The notes beneath the pieces were generated by a model. The model searched no databases. It was given only the letters and a program-made list of their open reading frames with translations, and was not told the origin of the DNA. The position numbers were made by a program, and so were the translations under genes. DNA of 64,000 nt, from assembly GCA_013407085.1 (NCBI GenBank), contig JACCGJ010016073.1, forward strand, positions 85,969 through 149,968, written 5' to 3'. Below, in pieces: positions 11,200 to 22,649 of the stretch (the stretch's first letter is position 1; each line of letters begins with the position of its first letter). This DNA comes from Atriophallophorus winterbourni (lineage: Eukaryota; Platyhelminthes; Trematoda; Plagiorchiida; Microphallidae).

Positions 11200-12390
11200 G
11201 GATCGGAGAGGCATCATTACCGAAAGATGAGATATTGTAGAATAATGCTTATTCACTAGATAAAAATGATTAAGTTAAATCATTTTCAAACAAAGAATAT
11301 AAACAATAATAAAAAGATATTTGCTGACAATTTTCTATAAAACAAAATTGGTGAAAACAATTTTTAAGGGAGTGTTCAGGAAAGAGTGCCTGCTACTATT
11401 TGTGGACCCCTTGTTTTGATGCACCTACCGGAGAAGCTATTAGCTGGAGTATTTCACACGAGTTTACTATTTAATTTCCAAAGCGTTGTGTTATGGATTT
11501 CACCTAAGTATGCAGCTTAATGACGTTCAAATTCTAGCCACTTGTGTCATCCTCCAGTAAAATTTGAAAGAAGTTCGAAACATATGAAAGCTCAATCTAT
11601 TGTAAAGTTTAAAGGATATTGTAACATATTCATCGAGTTGGCTAATACTCGCAAGCGAACTTAACTTTTCCATTTGCCTCAAATCCTTCCGATAACATGG
11701 CATTTAGGGGTAAATGCTCAACTTTAAATGGGTCTTATCTATCGTCATATTAACAAGATTGTACCGATAGTCACCTTGGCCGAACAACTGGACTAGGACA
11801 TTCAAACGATAACGGCGAACATCAGCCGATTTACCAAAAGCCACGTCGTGAACCAGTGCATTACCGAGCAGGTTTGTACAACTTGATAATAGATATGCTC
11901 GAGCAATATATAATTAGACTATATACTTCATTATGGGCCTCCCTATCGTACTAGCTGAAAAAAATGATGTCCTGCTAAGGATTTGTGTTGACTACCACGT
12001 CTTTATTCACTTACTGTAAGGAATTCGTTTCCTGTTCCACGAATTAACGATACCCTTGATGCAGTTAACGGCGTTAACTGATATTCCAATTTAGATTTTG
12101 TTGCGGGACAGTGGCAAGTCGAAATGCACACAGCGGATAGATATAAAACCGCATTTGTCATACCTTGTGGACCGTATGAATTCAAAACAATGCCCTGTTG
12201 ATAGGCGAATGCATTCGCAACATTTCAGTGCCTGGTGAATACCATGCTGCTGCTGTATAAAGTTTCATTTATTTGGATGACTGTTCTGTCAAACAATCGA
12301 AAAACATCAATATCTAAATCGCGTATTTTGTCGATAGAGTGAGTCTGGTTTAAATCTGTGCTCAGAGGAATGCACGGTTTTACAGAGAGT
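11200..12390. other. Non-coding stretch, no gene recognised
   Basis: AT-rich sequence with only one short ORF (12003-12185) without motifs. Confidence 0.45.
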
Positions 12391-12393
12391 AAC

Positions 12394-13870
12394 AAAATAA
12401 ATAAGTAAATAAATTTTATTCTTGGAAATCCAAAGCATGTTAAACATGATCAATAATTTCCAAAAGCTTTGTACAATCAGATTATAGTATGTACATTTGC
12501 AAAAACAATTTGTTCAAGGTCATTTGTTTCAGTGTTATTTAACGGTAAATAAATGTAAAGTTAACGGTATTTAAAGTTGTTTTCAGGTAATCGGTACGTG
12601 ATATGATCTAGTACGGAAACACAGGTATTGCGAGGAAAAGTCTAGAATGTTTTCAGCAACACTGATGATCAACGGATAAGGTCCATCGAAGATGCACGAA
12701 GAATCTCTATTGTTGATAATCCAAACTTTTTCATTTTGATTGTTTTAAATAGATTGATCTTTCATGAACATGAACCGTTTTCTTGTCCCTAGGCTGAAGG
12801 TGATTTATTCCACTAGTTTGAGGTCTGGGGTCAGTTTCATTTTGGTGCGGATTGAGAATTTTCCTGGGAGTAAAAAACCTAGAAGCGAGAAAATGTTGTT
12901 TCGAACGTTATGAACGTTTATTTAATATCAATAACCAGGAATGCCATTATTATACATGTCATCAGGTAGAACATTTAAATTAGGAAGATTGCGAATTTTT
13001 TTTCATGGTAAGAAATGAAGCTGGATGTGATTTGAATTCATTTAAAGAGGAACTGAGTCTTATATATTTTGGAAGAAGATTCCACAGTTTAGCCTATTTA
13101 GTCAAGAAGAATCACTTCCTTACTTTAGTACGAAACCTTGGTAATTTAATAGTTTTTCCACTGTTTCTCAAGCTATGCTTAAAATCATGCCGTATATGAA
13201 TATTCAAACGTATTTCCATATTATCCATTGACAGTTTTTTAAAGAATAATTTGAGGTTATACTTGAGTCTGCGAAACCATAGGGGATCGAGTTTCAGTTG
13301 TATACATCTTTCTCTATAGGATTGTTTGGTGGTATAACCGATGATTGATTTTGTGAAAATACGTTGTATATTTTCTAGAACTATGCTATCGATTTTATTA
13401 ATATTAGTATATATTATGTTACAATAGTCAAAGATAGGAATGGTGAATAATTTATACATTTTTAGATTTCAATGAGGCTGAATTATAGATCTGTGTATAG
13501 TATTCATACTTTGTCTGGCTTTCGTAATAAGGTGGCGTATCTGTTCGTTGAAAGTGAGTGATGAAGAATATCAAAATCCTAAATCACGCGTGCTGTCAAT
13601 CATTCGAATTGCGTTATTGTTTAGAAAGATTAGGTTATTTTGTATCATGCATGTTATAGGCATAAAATTAGATTTTGCTGTTGAGAACGTTCGACCATTA
13701 TTTTTTGCCCAATCTGCAAGTGCAGCTAAATCATTAATAAAGGTGTTGGAAGTGATCTGGATAACACCGAAAATACTGGCAATTGGTGGACTCATTCTAA
13801 CTGTGACAAAGTTAAAGTTTCATGGGTTTAGCCTCGTAATATCTGAAATTATAACAGATTTTGCTTTCGT
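12394..13870 (-). mobile_element. 5'-truncated LINE (family D), RT C-terminal region and 3' UTR
   Basis: Minus-strand frames 13795-13571 and 13459-13112 encode pieces of the region after the RT palm: DLAALADWAKNNG.TFSTAKSNF, then NNAIRMIDSTRDLGF, then a downstream piece with YKLFTIPIFDYCNIIY and VLENIQRIFTKSIIGY. The pieces are in different frames. The element ends at about 12394 with a TAAATAAATTTATT-type tail on the minus strand. Its 5' boundary abuts the Gypsy remnant near 13870-13885. Confidence 0.8.
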
Positions 13871-13884
13871 TCCCGCAACCTAAC

Positions 13885-15110
13885 ATCGCTTGACGCAAAG
13901 AGCAAGAAAATTTTATTGGATAGACGAGTGTGTTCAGGCCTTCCAGCTTCAGACATCTCTGCTACCAACACTTCCATATGTCAGTCCAAATTGTGGGCGC
14001 TGCATTTTTGATACGGATGCCAGTTAAATGGCGATCGGTGCTGTTCAATCTCAGTTCTCTCCAGACGGTACTGAACAGTTTATCACTTCCGCAAACAGAT
14101 AACTTTTTGAAACAGAACGCAACTACAGTACCACAAGACGTGAGATTTTAGCATTTGTATTTTTACGTCAGCACATTCTGCATCACCTTTTCGGGAAAAA
14201 ATAATTGTTTTTGTTGATCATCCAGCCCTGCAATCGTTACGTAACTTTAGAAATCCACTAGAATAGTTGGTGTATTGGCAAGAAAAATTGCAAGATTACG
14301 ATTTTGAATGCATGTATCAACCAGGGAAGCGGCATGCTAATGCTAACGTATTGTCCCGTTAAAATACAGATTTCATCAACGCCATACTGGTATACCCGTC
14401 AGCAAAAAGCGAATGGAGAAGAAGTCACCTCGATGAGAATCGTATCAAAGCTCCTTCAATTATACCGAAGGTCTCACGACAGAACATCATAACTAGTCGA
14501 ACCAATGAACAGCAAGAAAGTTTATATTATCGAACCATTACCAGAGACACGTGCTGGGAATAAGCACATATCAGGGATGGTTGACTACTTCAGTAAATGG
14601 TTCCAGGCTAAAACCATCCTGAACACAACTCTTCTTCAGCTTACCTCTCACCGTACTGGTGGAGAGAATTTTATTTTTATTTTTCCAGCATCATTCGAAA
14701 CGAAGTGCTTCTTAAACATTACCTGGATAATGCCTTGGCGTCGCGATCGTCGAGGATATCCAAATCATTATAGGAAAAAACGCTTTGGCAGTGGCGGTTG
14801 CTTCTCTGCAGACTTCCATCGAAATATATTCTGGACGCTCGATTGGCTCGTTAGCCACTTACTGTCCTGTGCAACTGAACTGAAGCAAGAACCAATAACG
14901 GACCCTAATATGATATCCAGTGGATGGATTGCTCGATTTGTGTACCTCCCTTAATCCACATTGATCAAAGAACATAGTTTGAAAGCCATCTTTTGCCTCG
15001 ACTGTGTAAACTTTTCAATTTATGAAATACGTGAAAAATCAATTAACACCCCCTATGGCAATGGTCTTGTTAAGCGGACTAATCGATGGCTAATTACATA
15101 ATAAGTTATT
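13885..15110 (+). pseudogene. Ty3/Gypsy retrotransposon remnant (RT end, RNase H, integrase)
   Basis: The + strand encodes, with several stops, FYWIDECVQAFQ, then FDTDAS followed by a stop and AIGAVQSQFSPDG, then YSTTRREILAFV, HPALQSLRNFRNP, and YQPGKRHANANVLSR. This is the usual order of Gypsy RNase H. After a deletion the integrase core appears at 14505-14625 (IIEPLPETRAGNKHI, VDYFSKW). The core is interrupted by a SINE (14632-14893) and resumes at about 14900-15110 (WIARFVYLP, then YGNGLVKRTNRWL). No LTRs were found. The remnant is clearly inactive and older than the SINE inside it. Confidence 0.88.
14632..14893 (+). mobile_element. SINE-like repeat, copy 1 (inside the Gypsy integrase)
   Basis: Shares with 16830-17078 and 29455-29722 a start like AGCTGACCTCTCACC, a central GGCAGTGG.GG.TGCTTCTC block, TTCTGGACGCTCGATTGGCT and an AACTGAACTGAA tail. 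It lies between two halves of an integrase domain, which shows it was inserted there. About 260 bp with no coding potential. A clean target-site duplication was not seen. Confidence 0.82.
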
Positions 15111-15384
15111 TTGTCACTCAAACAAATACGAGAATATATGACACACTGTTACCACACTGCCTTCTGGCATATTGTACAACGTTACACGGCCGGAACAGGT
15201 CTGGGGATAAGCTCCCAATTCAAAACATGATTTTAACAGCGGGCGTGTCATATAACCCTTGACACCCAATTCCAGCTCCTGGCATGTATGCATGGGCCTG
15301 TATGACGCAGCGAAACTGCTTATACTGAAAGAAGAGAGGGCGACGGCGGCTGACTGGCGCCTCAAAACCAGTTTACATAGGATA

Positions 15385-15780
15385 GTTGGGGCAGCGATTT
15401 TCAGGCCATATTTATAATACTGGGTGCAAAAGTGGAGCCACTTTTCAAAAAGAAATGTTGCTATTAGCAGGAGTCAAGCGTCTGGATAAAAAAATGGTTG
15501 AGGGTATGTCAGGGAAAACTTACGAGGAACGTCTAATTCCTTTAAGTCTCATATCACTTCGGCGTCGGTGTCTACGGGGTGACCGAAAAAAATCTTCAAA
15601 ATCCTGAAAGGCTTAGGCGAAGAGGGTTTTCAAGGCTTATTCTCTCGAGCGATCAACCCTTCAACTAGAGAACATGCATTAAAGCTCGAAAAAAGATCAC
15701 ACACGTATGAATCTTAGGCAACACTTCTGCAGTAAAGAGTGGTAAGTTTCTGAAACAAGCTGCCTGAGGAACTAATTGCT
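15385..15780 (+). pseudogene. CR1-like LINE C-terminal fragment
   Basis: The + strand encodes, over two or more frames, YEERLIPLSLISLRRRCLRGD, then KGLGEEGFQGLFS and REHALKLEKRSH. This is the post-RT region of the family whose better copy is at 28600-29357 (FSLRRRRLRGDLIETFRILKG). Frameshifts and stops are present. Confidence 0.75.
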
Positions 15781-15814
15781 TGCATATCAGTAGGCGCATT
15801 CTAAAGGGGTTCGG

Positions 15815-16050
15815 ATCAGTATCAGTATTAGTATCAGTATCACAGGGCGATAGTCGACCAAATCGAAACGAGTGCCCAGATTCTTCCGGAGGTGTGCTTG
15901 AAAACACCCGCCACTACCAGGATTGGTTCGTAATCAACACAGGCGTGTGTAACTGTGAATGGAAGATGGGAGATGTCTCATCACCGAAAGTTGAGAGAGT
16001 AATGCATGTTGCATGTCCAATCGAATGAAAAGACGATGGACAGCAGTTTA
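15815..16050 (+). repeat. Interspersed repeat H, copy 1
   Basis: Begins with a TATCAG microsatellite, then GGGCGATAGTCGACCAA and blocks shared with 28200-28445, ending in AAAAGACGATGGACAG. About 215 bp, no coding potential. Confidence 0.75.
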
Positions 16051-16139
16051 TTTCCACAAATACGAAAAAATGAAGAGAAACTCTTTTTTGGTTTCAAAAT
16101 GTTTTTCGAAAATTTTTGTGTTTTTTTATCATAAATATG

Positions 16140-16660
16140 GAGGGATTTAGTCTTACGGGTAATGCTCCGGGAAGAGCACCTGCCATCGTTCGTCTAGCCC
16201 ATGTTTGAACGCAATTACTGAGGTTGCCATGATTAGTTTTGCGGGAAGTGAGTTCCACCCGTTCACTATACGAATGCTAAAGAAGTGCGTTCTGGATTCG
16301 AGCCTGGTGTGCTGTTTAATTAGCATAAGACTGTTCCCTCGTGACCAACCAAAGGAGAGAACCGAAAGAAGTCATCGAATTCAAGACAACTTAATCCTTT
16401 GACAACCTTAAAGGTCTCTATCAGATACCCCTAAGTTGCCTCCTCCTATGTGAGAAAAGTCCTAGTGTTAATAGACGATTTTCATAATTGGTGTATGCTG
16501 ACCCCTCGATCATGCGAGTGGCCAGATGCTGTACCTTTTCTAGCTGCACGATATCCTTCTGGTAATACGGCTTCCAAGCCTGGATACAGTATTCTAAATG
16601 TGACCTTACTATTGCCTTGTAGAGGGGCAATAGCACCTCAGCTTTTCTGCCTCGTATAAT
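16140..16660 (-). pseudogene. CR1-like LINE C-terminal fragment
   Basis: The minus-strand frame 16636-16421 encodes LPLYKAIVRSHLEYCIQAWK, then LEKVQHLATRMIEGSAY and FSHRRRQLRG. Downstream are degraded matches to the C-terminal end. This is the same family as 28600-29357 and 15385-15780, in the opposite orientation to both. 5'-truncated and frameshifted. Confidence 0.8.
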
Positions 16661-16829
16661 GAGCTTTTGCCTTACCTCTTTCCCTTTCCTCTTTGCAGGT
16701 CGCCTGTCGATGTTTTTTCATTTTAAATTTATACGGTTTTTTAACACAATATTAAAAAACTACACAAAAATCCAAATATATAATGCATAGTTTTAAATAT
16801 CATGTTTTAAATTTCCGCACAAATTTTCC

Positions 16830-17078
16830 ATAGCTGACCTCTCACCGGCTTGGTGACGAGAAACCCTTTCTGTTTATCACTGTCGCAGCTACAACTACTA
16901 GGACTGAGGGACGGCCTGCAAAACACCTGGGGTATCATCGGATACGACGAGGATACCAAAAAACAATGAACCAACTTTGGCAGTGGTGGGCGAAATCTTG
17001 AAGCTCTCCACCGACAGAAATTCTGGACGCTCGATTGGCTTATCAGCCATTTACAGACCTGTGCTAACTGAACGGAAC
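16830..17078 (+). mobile_element. SINE-like repeat, copy 2
   Basis: Matches the copies at 14632 and 29455, best in the 3' half (TTCTGGACGCTCGATTGGCT, then a GTGCTAACTGAACGGAACTGAA tail). The 5' half is diverged. Confidence 0.75.
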
Positions 17079-17274
17079 TGAATCCGACGTAGACGAGAAC
17101 TCGTCCTTGTCTATATTCTGATTATTGCGGGGTCAACATTGAACGGCGAACGGTCGAAATATAGCCGTGTAAAACAACACAGGAATTTCAGAAATTTAGA
17201 TCGTTCAAATGTATCATGCATCAATGACACAAAATAATTAGGAGAAAAAGCGAAGGGTTTGTCGTATGCAAAAG

Positions 17275-17293
17275 TTCTTCTTCTTCTTCTTCT
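17275..17293. repeat. (TTC)n microsatellite, tail of the adjacent LINE
   Basis: A run of TTC repeats exactly where the minus-strand LINE of 17275-21260 ends, so on that strand it is a (GAA)n-type 3' tail. Confidence 0.7.
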
Positions 17294-17647
17294 GAATAGG
17301 ACGGTAGGAGGGTAGGAGGACTACAAGTCCGTGAAAGCCGCTTCACCTACCGGGGTTCTCTTGCTATATCGCGTAGATCACTCACGAGGAGTACTGAGCT
17401 GAAAAAGAGTAGGCGAATTCGCGAGGATCGCGGGAAAGTTCAACCGTCAGTAGCGTTTAAACTGCTATTTCGTGACTGCCCCAATTGCATCAGCGGAGAG
17501 GCATTCCAATATTGACCACTCTGGGTAGACAGAGTAAACGATGGCTCAGGTGTCCGTTCGGAGGCGCTTCTGCAACTTCAGCGAATGACTCTAGTTTGGA
17601 GGTACGTGGATCACCGAAAAAGAATTGTTGAAGTTCCCGTCGTAATA

Positions 17648-20170
17648 TCAAGCAGGATTCCGCGTGGACCAGTAAATCATATGCATTTTATTCTTGGGAA
17701 AAAGTTTGAGTTCCCGCAATCGGTCGGGAATACGAAACCTACCCCTCACGCACTTGGTAGCCCTCCTTTGGACTTTCTCCAGACGATCCTTCTCCCCTTT
17801 GGTTAACGGATAGTTCACGGGAAGCCCAAATTCTAATATTGGTCTGACGTGAGAGCTATACAGAACTTGAAAAACTTTGGGATTTATCTCTAAGAAGGAT
17901 CGTCTCAATGCCTACCACATGCGGCTGGCAGAACCGACCTTTCTGGCAGTATCCTCCGCAGTTTTGAAGGATGAAGTTACCATCACCCCCAAATCTCGCT
18001 CTACATCAACTATCCTGAGACCATGGCCCTCCAACTGATATGCATGTCGCATGTTGTTGCTCCCGATGTGCATGATAGCACACTTCTTTTCATTAATCGG
18101 GAGCATCCATCTGTCAGTCGAATTCCGAAGCTCATTCAAATCATTTTGCAAGTGGGAACCGTCAGCGGCAGTCGTGACAGAAGCCCACACCTTCAGATCA
18201 TCTGCAAATAAGAGACAACCACTGTTCAGAATACCGGGAAGGTCACTCACATAGAGTTTGAACAAGGTTGGCCTTAGAACGTATCCTTGTGGTACACCAG
18301 AAGTTGGGATAAAGGATGCAGATCTGGCCCCATTGACTTCAACGAGGCTTCGCCTTCCGATAAGAAAATCCTCAATCCAAGCAAGCAAAGAAGCCTCTAT
18401 ACCAGACATTCTTAGTTTCCAAAGAAGCCTCTGATGTGGAACACGGTCGAATGCTTTACTAAAGTCGATGAAGACTGCATCGACTGGCACACCAGCGTCA
18501 ATGCTTCTGCACCAATGTTCTCGGGCGGTCAGTAGATTGGAGATACATGAGCGGCCTTCCGTGAAGCCGTGTTGGGCATTAGAGCATTGATAGGTCTCGC
18601 GCAAATACTGTTCTATCTTATCCTTTACAATCCGTTCCAGCAATTTGCCTACGACAGACGTAAGTGTAACAGGACGGTAATTTACAGGATCTGATAAACT
18701 CCCACCTTTGAACATCGGCTTTACTATACTCATCTTCCAATCCTCTGGTAGACGTCCCGAATTGATTGAAATTTGGAATATAGCGGCTAAAGGTGAACTG
18801 ATGATCCTTGATAAAGGTTTTAATATGGCAGGGTGAATACCATCAGGACCTGGAGATGTCTGTACCTTTAGATGTTCGATGAGGATTCGCACCATGTCAG
18901 CCGTGATCTCAAAATTGGGCATTACTTCCGTCGGCGATATTTGTTTGCAGGTTATGGTAGGCTCGATTGCGTAAACTGATTGGTATTGCGATGCAAAAAC
19001 CTCAGCTTTCCCAGTGTCAGTCTCTATAACCTCCCGTTCCAAATTTTTGAGAGAAGGTACGGGGTTCGATGATTTGACCCGTCGCCGAATGTACGCAAAT
19101 AATCGTTTGAGATTATATTTTGAAGAATTTGCTAATTGAAGCTCGAATCGACTTCTTTTATCCTTCTTCAATTTTGAGCCAAGATTCCATACAGCCCGAT
19201 ACTCTTCGTAATGGGTGTCCGATCGGCTCGTTCTGAATTTAATCCAAAGACGCTTTCTTTGCCGCAGGCAGGTACGAAGTTCTCTATCAAACCAAGGAGG
19301 GCCACGGGAGCCGGGACGATCTCTGGTTAATGAAGCAACATCCTCTAAGCGACGGATATTATTCAGAAACCATTTCCAACAGTCATCAATAGTGGAATCA
19401 ACGGGTAACGTCCAGTCAATTGAGGCTGCTTGTTCAACCAACAATTTCAAGTCCATGTTCCAGAAGTTTCTCCGTGGAAGCCGCGACGGCTGGGCCGGTT
19501 TACCCCGAGTCCATTTGAACCGAATAGCACAATGGTCGCTTGTATCGCTGGGCTGTTCTACGGATAAGTCAACCACATCTGACTCTCTGGGTGACAAAAC
19601 CAGATCAAGAGTAGACGGAGTCTGGCCATGTCCATAGCGAGTAGGAACGAGAACGTGCTGCACGAGGTTCAAATCCAGAATCAGATTTAGAAACTCCCGT
19701 TGGTACTCATCCCCATTTGTAACGAGGTCCAACCAGTTGATGTCCGGAGCATTCAGGTCACCGAGTATCATACAATCGTTCCTCGTCCAATGGCGGCGGA
19801 GCTGGTCAAATAATGCCATGATACGGGCGCAGGGTGAACGGTAGATGACACCGATCATTGCTGATCCATTACTGGACTTGATCTGACACCAAATGCTTCC
19901 AGCAAAACTACCATCATCTCGAAAACGATCAACAACCTCCACGGATAAATGTTCTTTGACGTATATCGCCACCCCACCACCATGTCGAGATCCAATTCGA
20001 TCACTTCTGAGTAGGCGGTAATTCGGAATGAATAGTTCTGCATCAGTAATGTCGAGTTTCAGTCAGGTTTCCGTTATTCCGACGATATCTGGCTGTAGTG
20101 CTGAGACATGATGGCTTACTTCGTCAAATTTGTTCCTTAAACTCCGCGCGTTGAAACACAGCACTTCGAA
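17648..20170 (-). pseudogene. LINE ORF2: AP-like endonuclease and reverse transcriptase
   Basis: The frame opens at about 20170 with VLCFNARSLRNKFDEV and DIVGITET, then TGA (20065-20063) where Trp is expected, then 686 open codons from about 19972. Seen in order: GGGVAIYV, MILGDLNAPDINW and DTSDHCAIRF of the endonuclease; RT motifs [59 protein letters not shown] and LLFADDLKVW. After TAG (17914-17912) the same frame continues with SHVRPILEFGL and LEKVQRRATK to 17648. The C-terminal remainder is shifted. Catalytic residues of both enzymes are present in the DNA. Confidence 0.9.
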
Positions 20171-20175
20171 ATACT

Positions 20176-21243
20176 TTAATGGAGAGCAGTTGGATAATCG
20201 ATCAGTATGGGCCTCCAGCGAACTTTGGATGGCCTCTTTACTACGCGAAAATCCACAATACGAAGGTCCTTCTCACCCTCCGATAATCTTTTCTTAAGCT
20301 CCATCGTAGCAGTTTTCATCTTGATTCTATCGTCAGGCGACAAATCTCGTAATATTTTATACGGTAGACCCTTCAGTCGATGAACGCGATTTAGGATCTT
20401 TTGGGCCTGATCGTCGGAAGCCAGTACTGTTTTCAGAACCCTGGGCTTTTGACACTCCAGATTTCTGCGTCCAAGTCGGAACGCTGATACAATTGTGATA
20501 CCAGCCTCCCCTTGGTCAACCATTTTACCGAAAACTGATTGAAGAAACTGGCTATCCTGTTCAATTCTGGCAGCAGATGTTTCTCCATCTGGTTCCGGCG
20601 CATTCACAATAATGAGGCAGCATTTGCGTGCGTCCGGTGAACTGTTAGCTTTACTGCTCGGAAGTGAGATCTTACTCTCCTTCACCACATTTCTAGAAAA
20701 CTGTTGTGGTAATCGGCATTCCAATGTGTCGACTCTGTTCGAAATATTGGACCAGATTGCAGTATCGGCATCTGTATTTATGGCGGCTACAGAGGCATAT
20801 GTGGCGCTAGCATTAGGGTCTAATGTCTGAAGAGGCAGATTCCACTTGCACGTTCGATAGCAGTGCAACAATTTTATTCCTTTAATTTTCGATCGGCGCC
20901 CGGATGACACAGATTTGCTCTTTTTCTGTGTGCTACCGAGTGGATGCGTTTTATTATAGGCCGGAACACGTGTGCCTTGTAAATCATCAACCAGCATGGA
21001 GCCGCTTATATGTAGATCTTCCTTATTTGGCAAGTGGGAGGACTGCAAGGCTTCCAGACGGGGGATGCACGCTTCACAGATGAAATGAAGGTACGGCTCA
21101 TGGTAGGTCCTCAACGCCTGATAAGTGGTGTCCTCCATTTAACAGCATCGGGTGTGAATCCAGCAGCTGCATATTGAACATTGCATGGCTTTGGATGAGG
21201 AAATAACTTTCTTGGCGCACTTGAAGCACGGCGGAGAAGTCAT
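20176..21243 (-). pseudogene. LINE ORF1 protein (PHD-like zinc finger, RNA-binding type)
   Basis: From the ATG at 21243 the frame encodes a Cys/His cluster (CFKCAKKVI, then CSICSCWIHTRCC). An in-frame TAA follows (21141-21139), then 320 open codons beginning MEDTTYQALRT and including FICEACIP, which completes the finger. A C-terminal part with CCLIIVNAPEPDG, AFRLGRR and RVLKTVLAS resembles the RNA-binding C-terminal half of CR1-type ORF1 proteins. The stop falls inside the zinc finger, so this copy cannot make whole ORF1. ORF1 ends at 20176, and the ORF2 frame overlaps its end. Confidence 0.8.
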
Positions 21244-21429
21244 TGTAACGTAGCCTGCAGTGAATCGTTAATAGAGCAGCGGATTGCGATAACAATTTAC
21301 CAGGTTTCACGGGGAATACTTCTCAGTAAATCCCCAGACAAGTATATGGTAGCAAATAAAGATTTCAATTGAATCAGTGAAGGAATCTGATTCGATATTC
21401 AGCCACATGACTTGTATTGAAAGATACTT

Positions 21430-21560
21430 GGAACCTCAGAAATTCACTCCACGCGCGACTTTGAGCTTCTGATTGTACATACCTTTTGGAAATTATTGAT
21501 CATGGTCAACATGCGTTGGATTTCTAAGAATAAAATTTATATATTTATTTACTCATTTAT
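21430..21560 (+). repeat. 3' end of LINE family D, + strand copy
   Basis: TTTTGGAAATTATTGATCATG, then GGATTTCTAAGAATAAAATT and TATTTATTTA, is the reverse complement of the family D tails at 10690 and 12410. Only the 3' end is recognisable. Confidence 0.65.
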
Positions 21561-21589
21561 CATTAGCTTCTTCGGTGTTAGAAGGAGAA

Positions 21590-22250
21590 TCAGGGTAACC
21601 GAGGCGACTACAACAATTACAGAGGAATCTATCTTCTGAATGTTGCAGACAAATTGTTTGCTAAAGTCTTACAGATCCGTCTACAAGTTTTAGCTGATAG
21701 AGTTTTCTCCGAGTCTCAAAGTGGCTTCCGCAGGGAAAGATCAACCATTGAAATGATCTTATCACTGAGACAACCTCATAAATGTGTCATTATACCCTGG
21801 TTTTATTGATTTAACGAAGGCATTCGATCACGTCAGTAGGGATGGGATATACAAAAGTCTTGATCTGATAGGCTGCCCACCGAGGTGGCTCAAACTCGTG
21901 ATTTCGTTTCACACAGGCATGGAGAGCTCAGTCCATTTTAACGGTTTCTCTACTCTTCTATACTCCATGGTGAGTTGCAATCAGTAAGTCGACGGTTGGG
22001 CGGTACAAAGACGTTTGCAAAATATATATTAAAGCTCTTATGCATTGACCCCGCGAGCTAAAAAGAAATTGCTCTTGACTGCCCACAATGAAGGCATTGT
22101 GCAAAGCGTCGTCTGTAAGCTGGGGAGGAGCAGATACAGCTCTTAACTGCTGAACGCAGATCACGCTGCCGACATGCAACTGACGCCTATCGATCGAGTT
22201 GTGCATATCGTTGCCAACGCTGCGAAAGATATTGTTGCTCCATAATCAGG
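21590..22250 (+). pseudogene. RTE-like LINE fragment with internal deletion
   Basis: Encodes in pieces a region parallel to NNYRGI.LLNVA, then SQSGFRRERSTIEMI, then FIDLTKAFDHVSRDGIYKSL and WLKLVISFHTGM (RT motifs 2 and A). At about 21960 it jumps to the C-terminal tail, matching the region after LLYGELQ in the copies at 24040 and 46600. The YADD region is missing, so RT is deleted internally. Confidence 0.8.
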
Positions 22251-22439
22251 TTGTCTAGTCATTCTAAAAGATGTGGAACATGAGAAAAATCATGCGATTG
22301 TGATGTTAATCCATGATCGGCAAAGAACGAAGGAGTACAGCAACAATTACGAGGAAAAAATTTGGAAGTAACTTACCACAGGCAAAATTGACGTTTTAAA
22401 ATAATATTGAAACCTACTCAATTATTAGATCTGTCTGAA

Positions 22440-22645
22440 GTTAACTTAACCTTGAGACGAACCAAGGAAGGCTGCCCCCGAGGCGGCTCAAACTCGTGAT
22501 TTTGTTCCACTCAGGCATAAAGGGCTCAGTCCATTTTACCGGTTTCATTTCAGAAGCCTTTAAAATTCACCGAGGCGTCAAACACGGGTGTGTTCTTGCT
22601 TCAACGCTGTTTGGCATTTTTTGCTCTGCTTCTGAACTAATCAAC
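22440..22645 (+). pseudogene. Small RTE-like RT fragment
   Basis: A 200-bp piece matching the RT segment of the neighbouring copy (23160-23320), including the equivalent of GVKHGCVLAPTLF. It carries several frame disruptions. Confidence 0.65.
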
Positions 22646-22649
22646 CATT

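Larger units (their letters stand above)
17275..21260 (-). mobile_element. Nearly full-length CR1-like LINE (ORF1 + ORF2)
   Basis: A minus-strand non-LTR retrotransposon of about 4 kb with a PHD-finger ORF1 (21243-20176), an endonuclease-RT ORF2 (from about 20170) and a microsatellite 3' tail. Three single-codon nonsense mutations interrupt otherwise long frames: TAA at 21141-21139, TGA at 20065-20063 and TAG at 17914-17912. The last part, below about 17650, is frameshifted. No target-site duplication was found. It is the most complete LINE in the window. Confidence 0.9.

Noticed and set aside
20063..20065. TGA at Trp positions in the LINE endonuclease and BEL pol, which might hint at TGA read as Trp
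   Set aside because: The UBE2Q gene uses TGG for Trp and ends in TGA, and other stops (TAA, TAG) also interrupt the elements. Simple nonsense mutation is enough.
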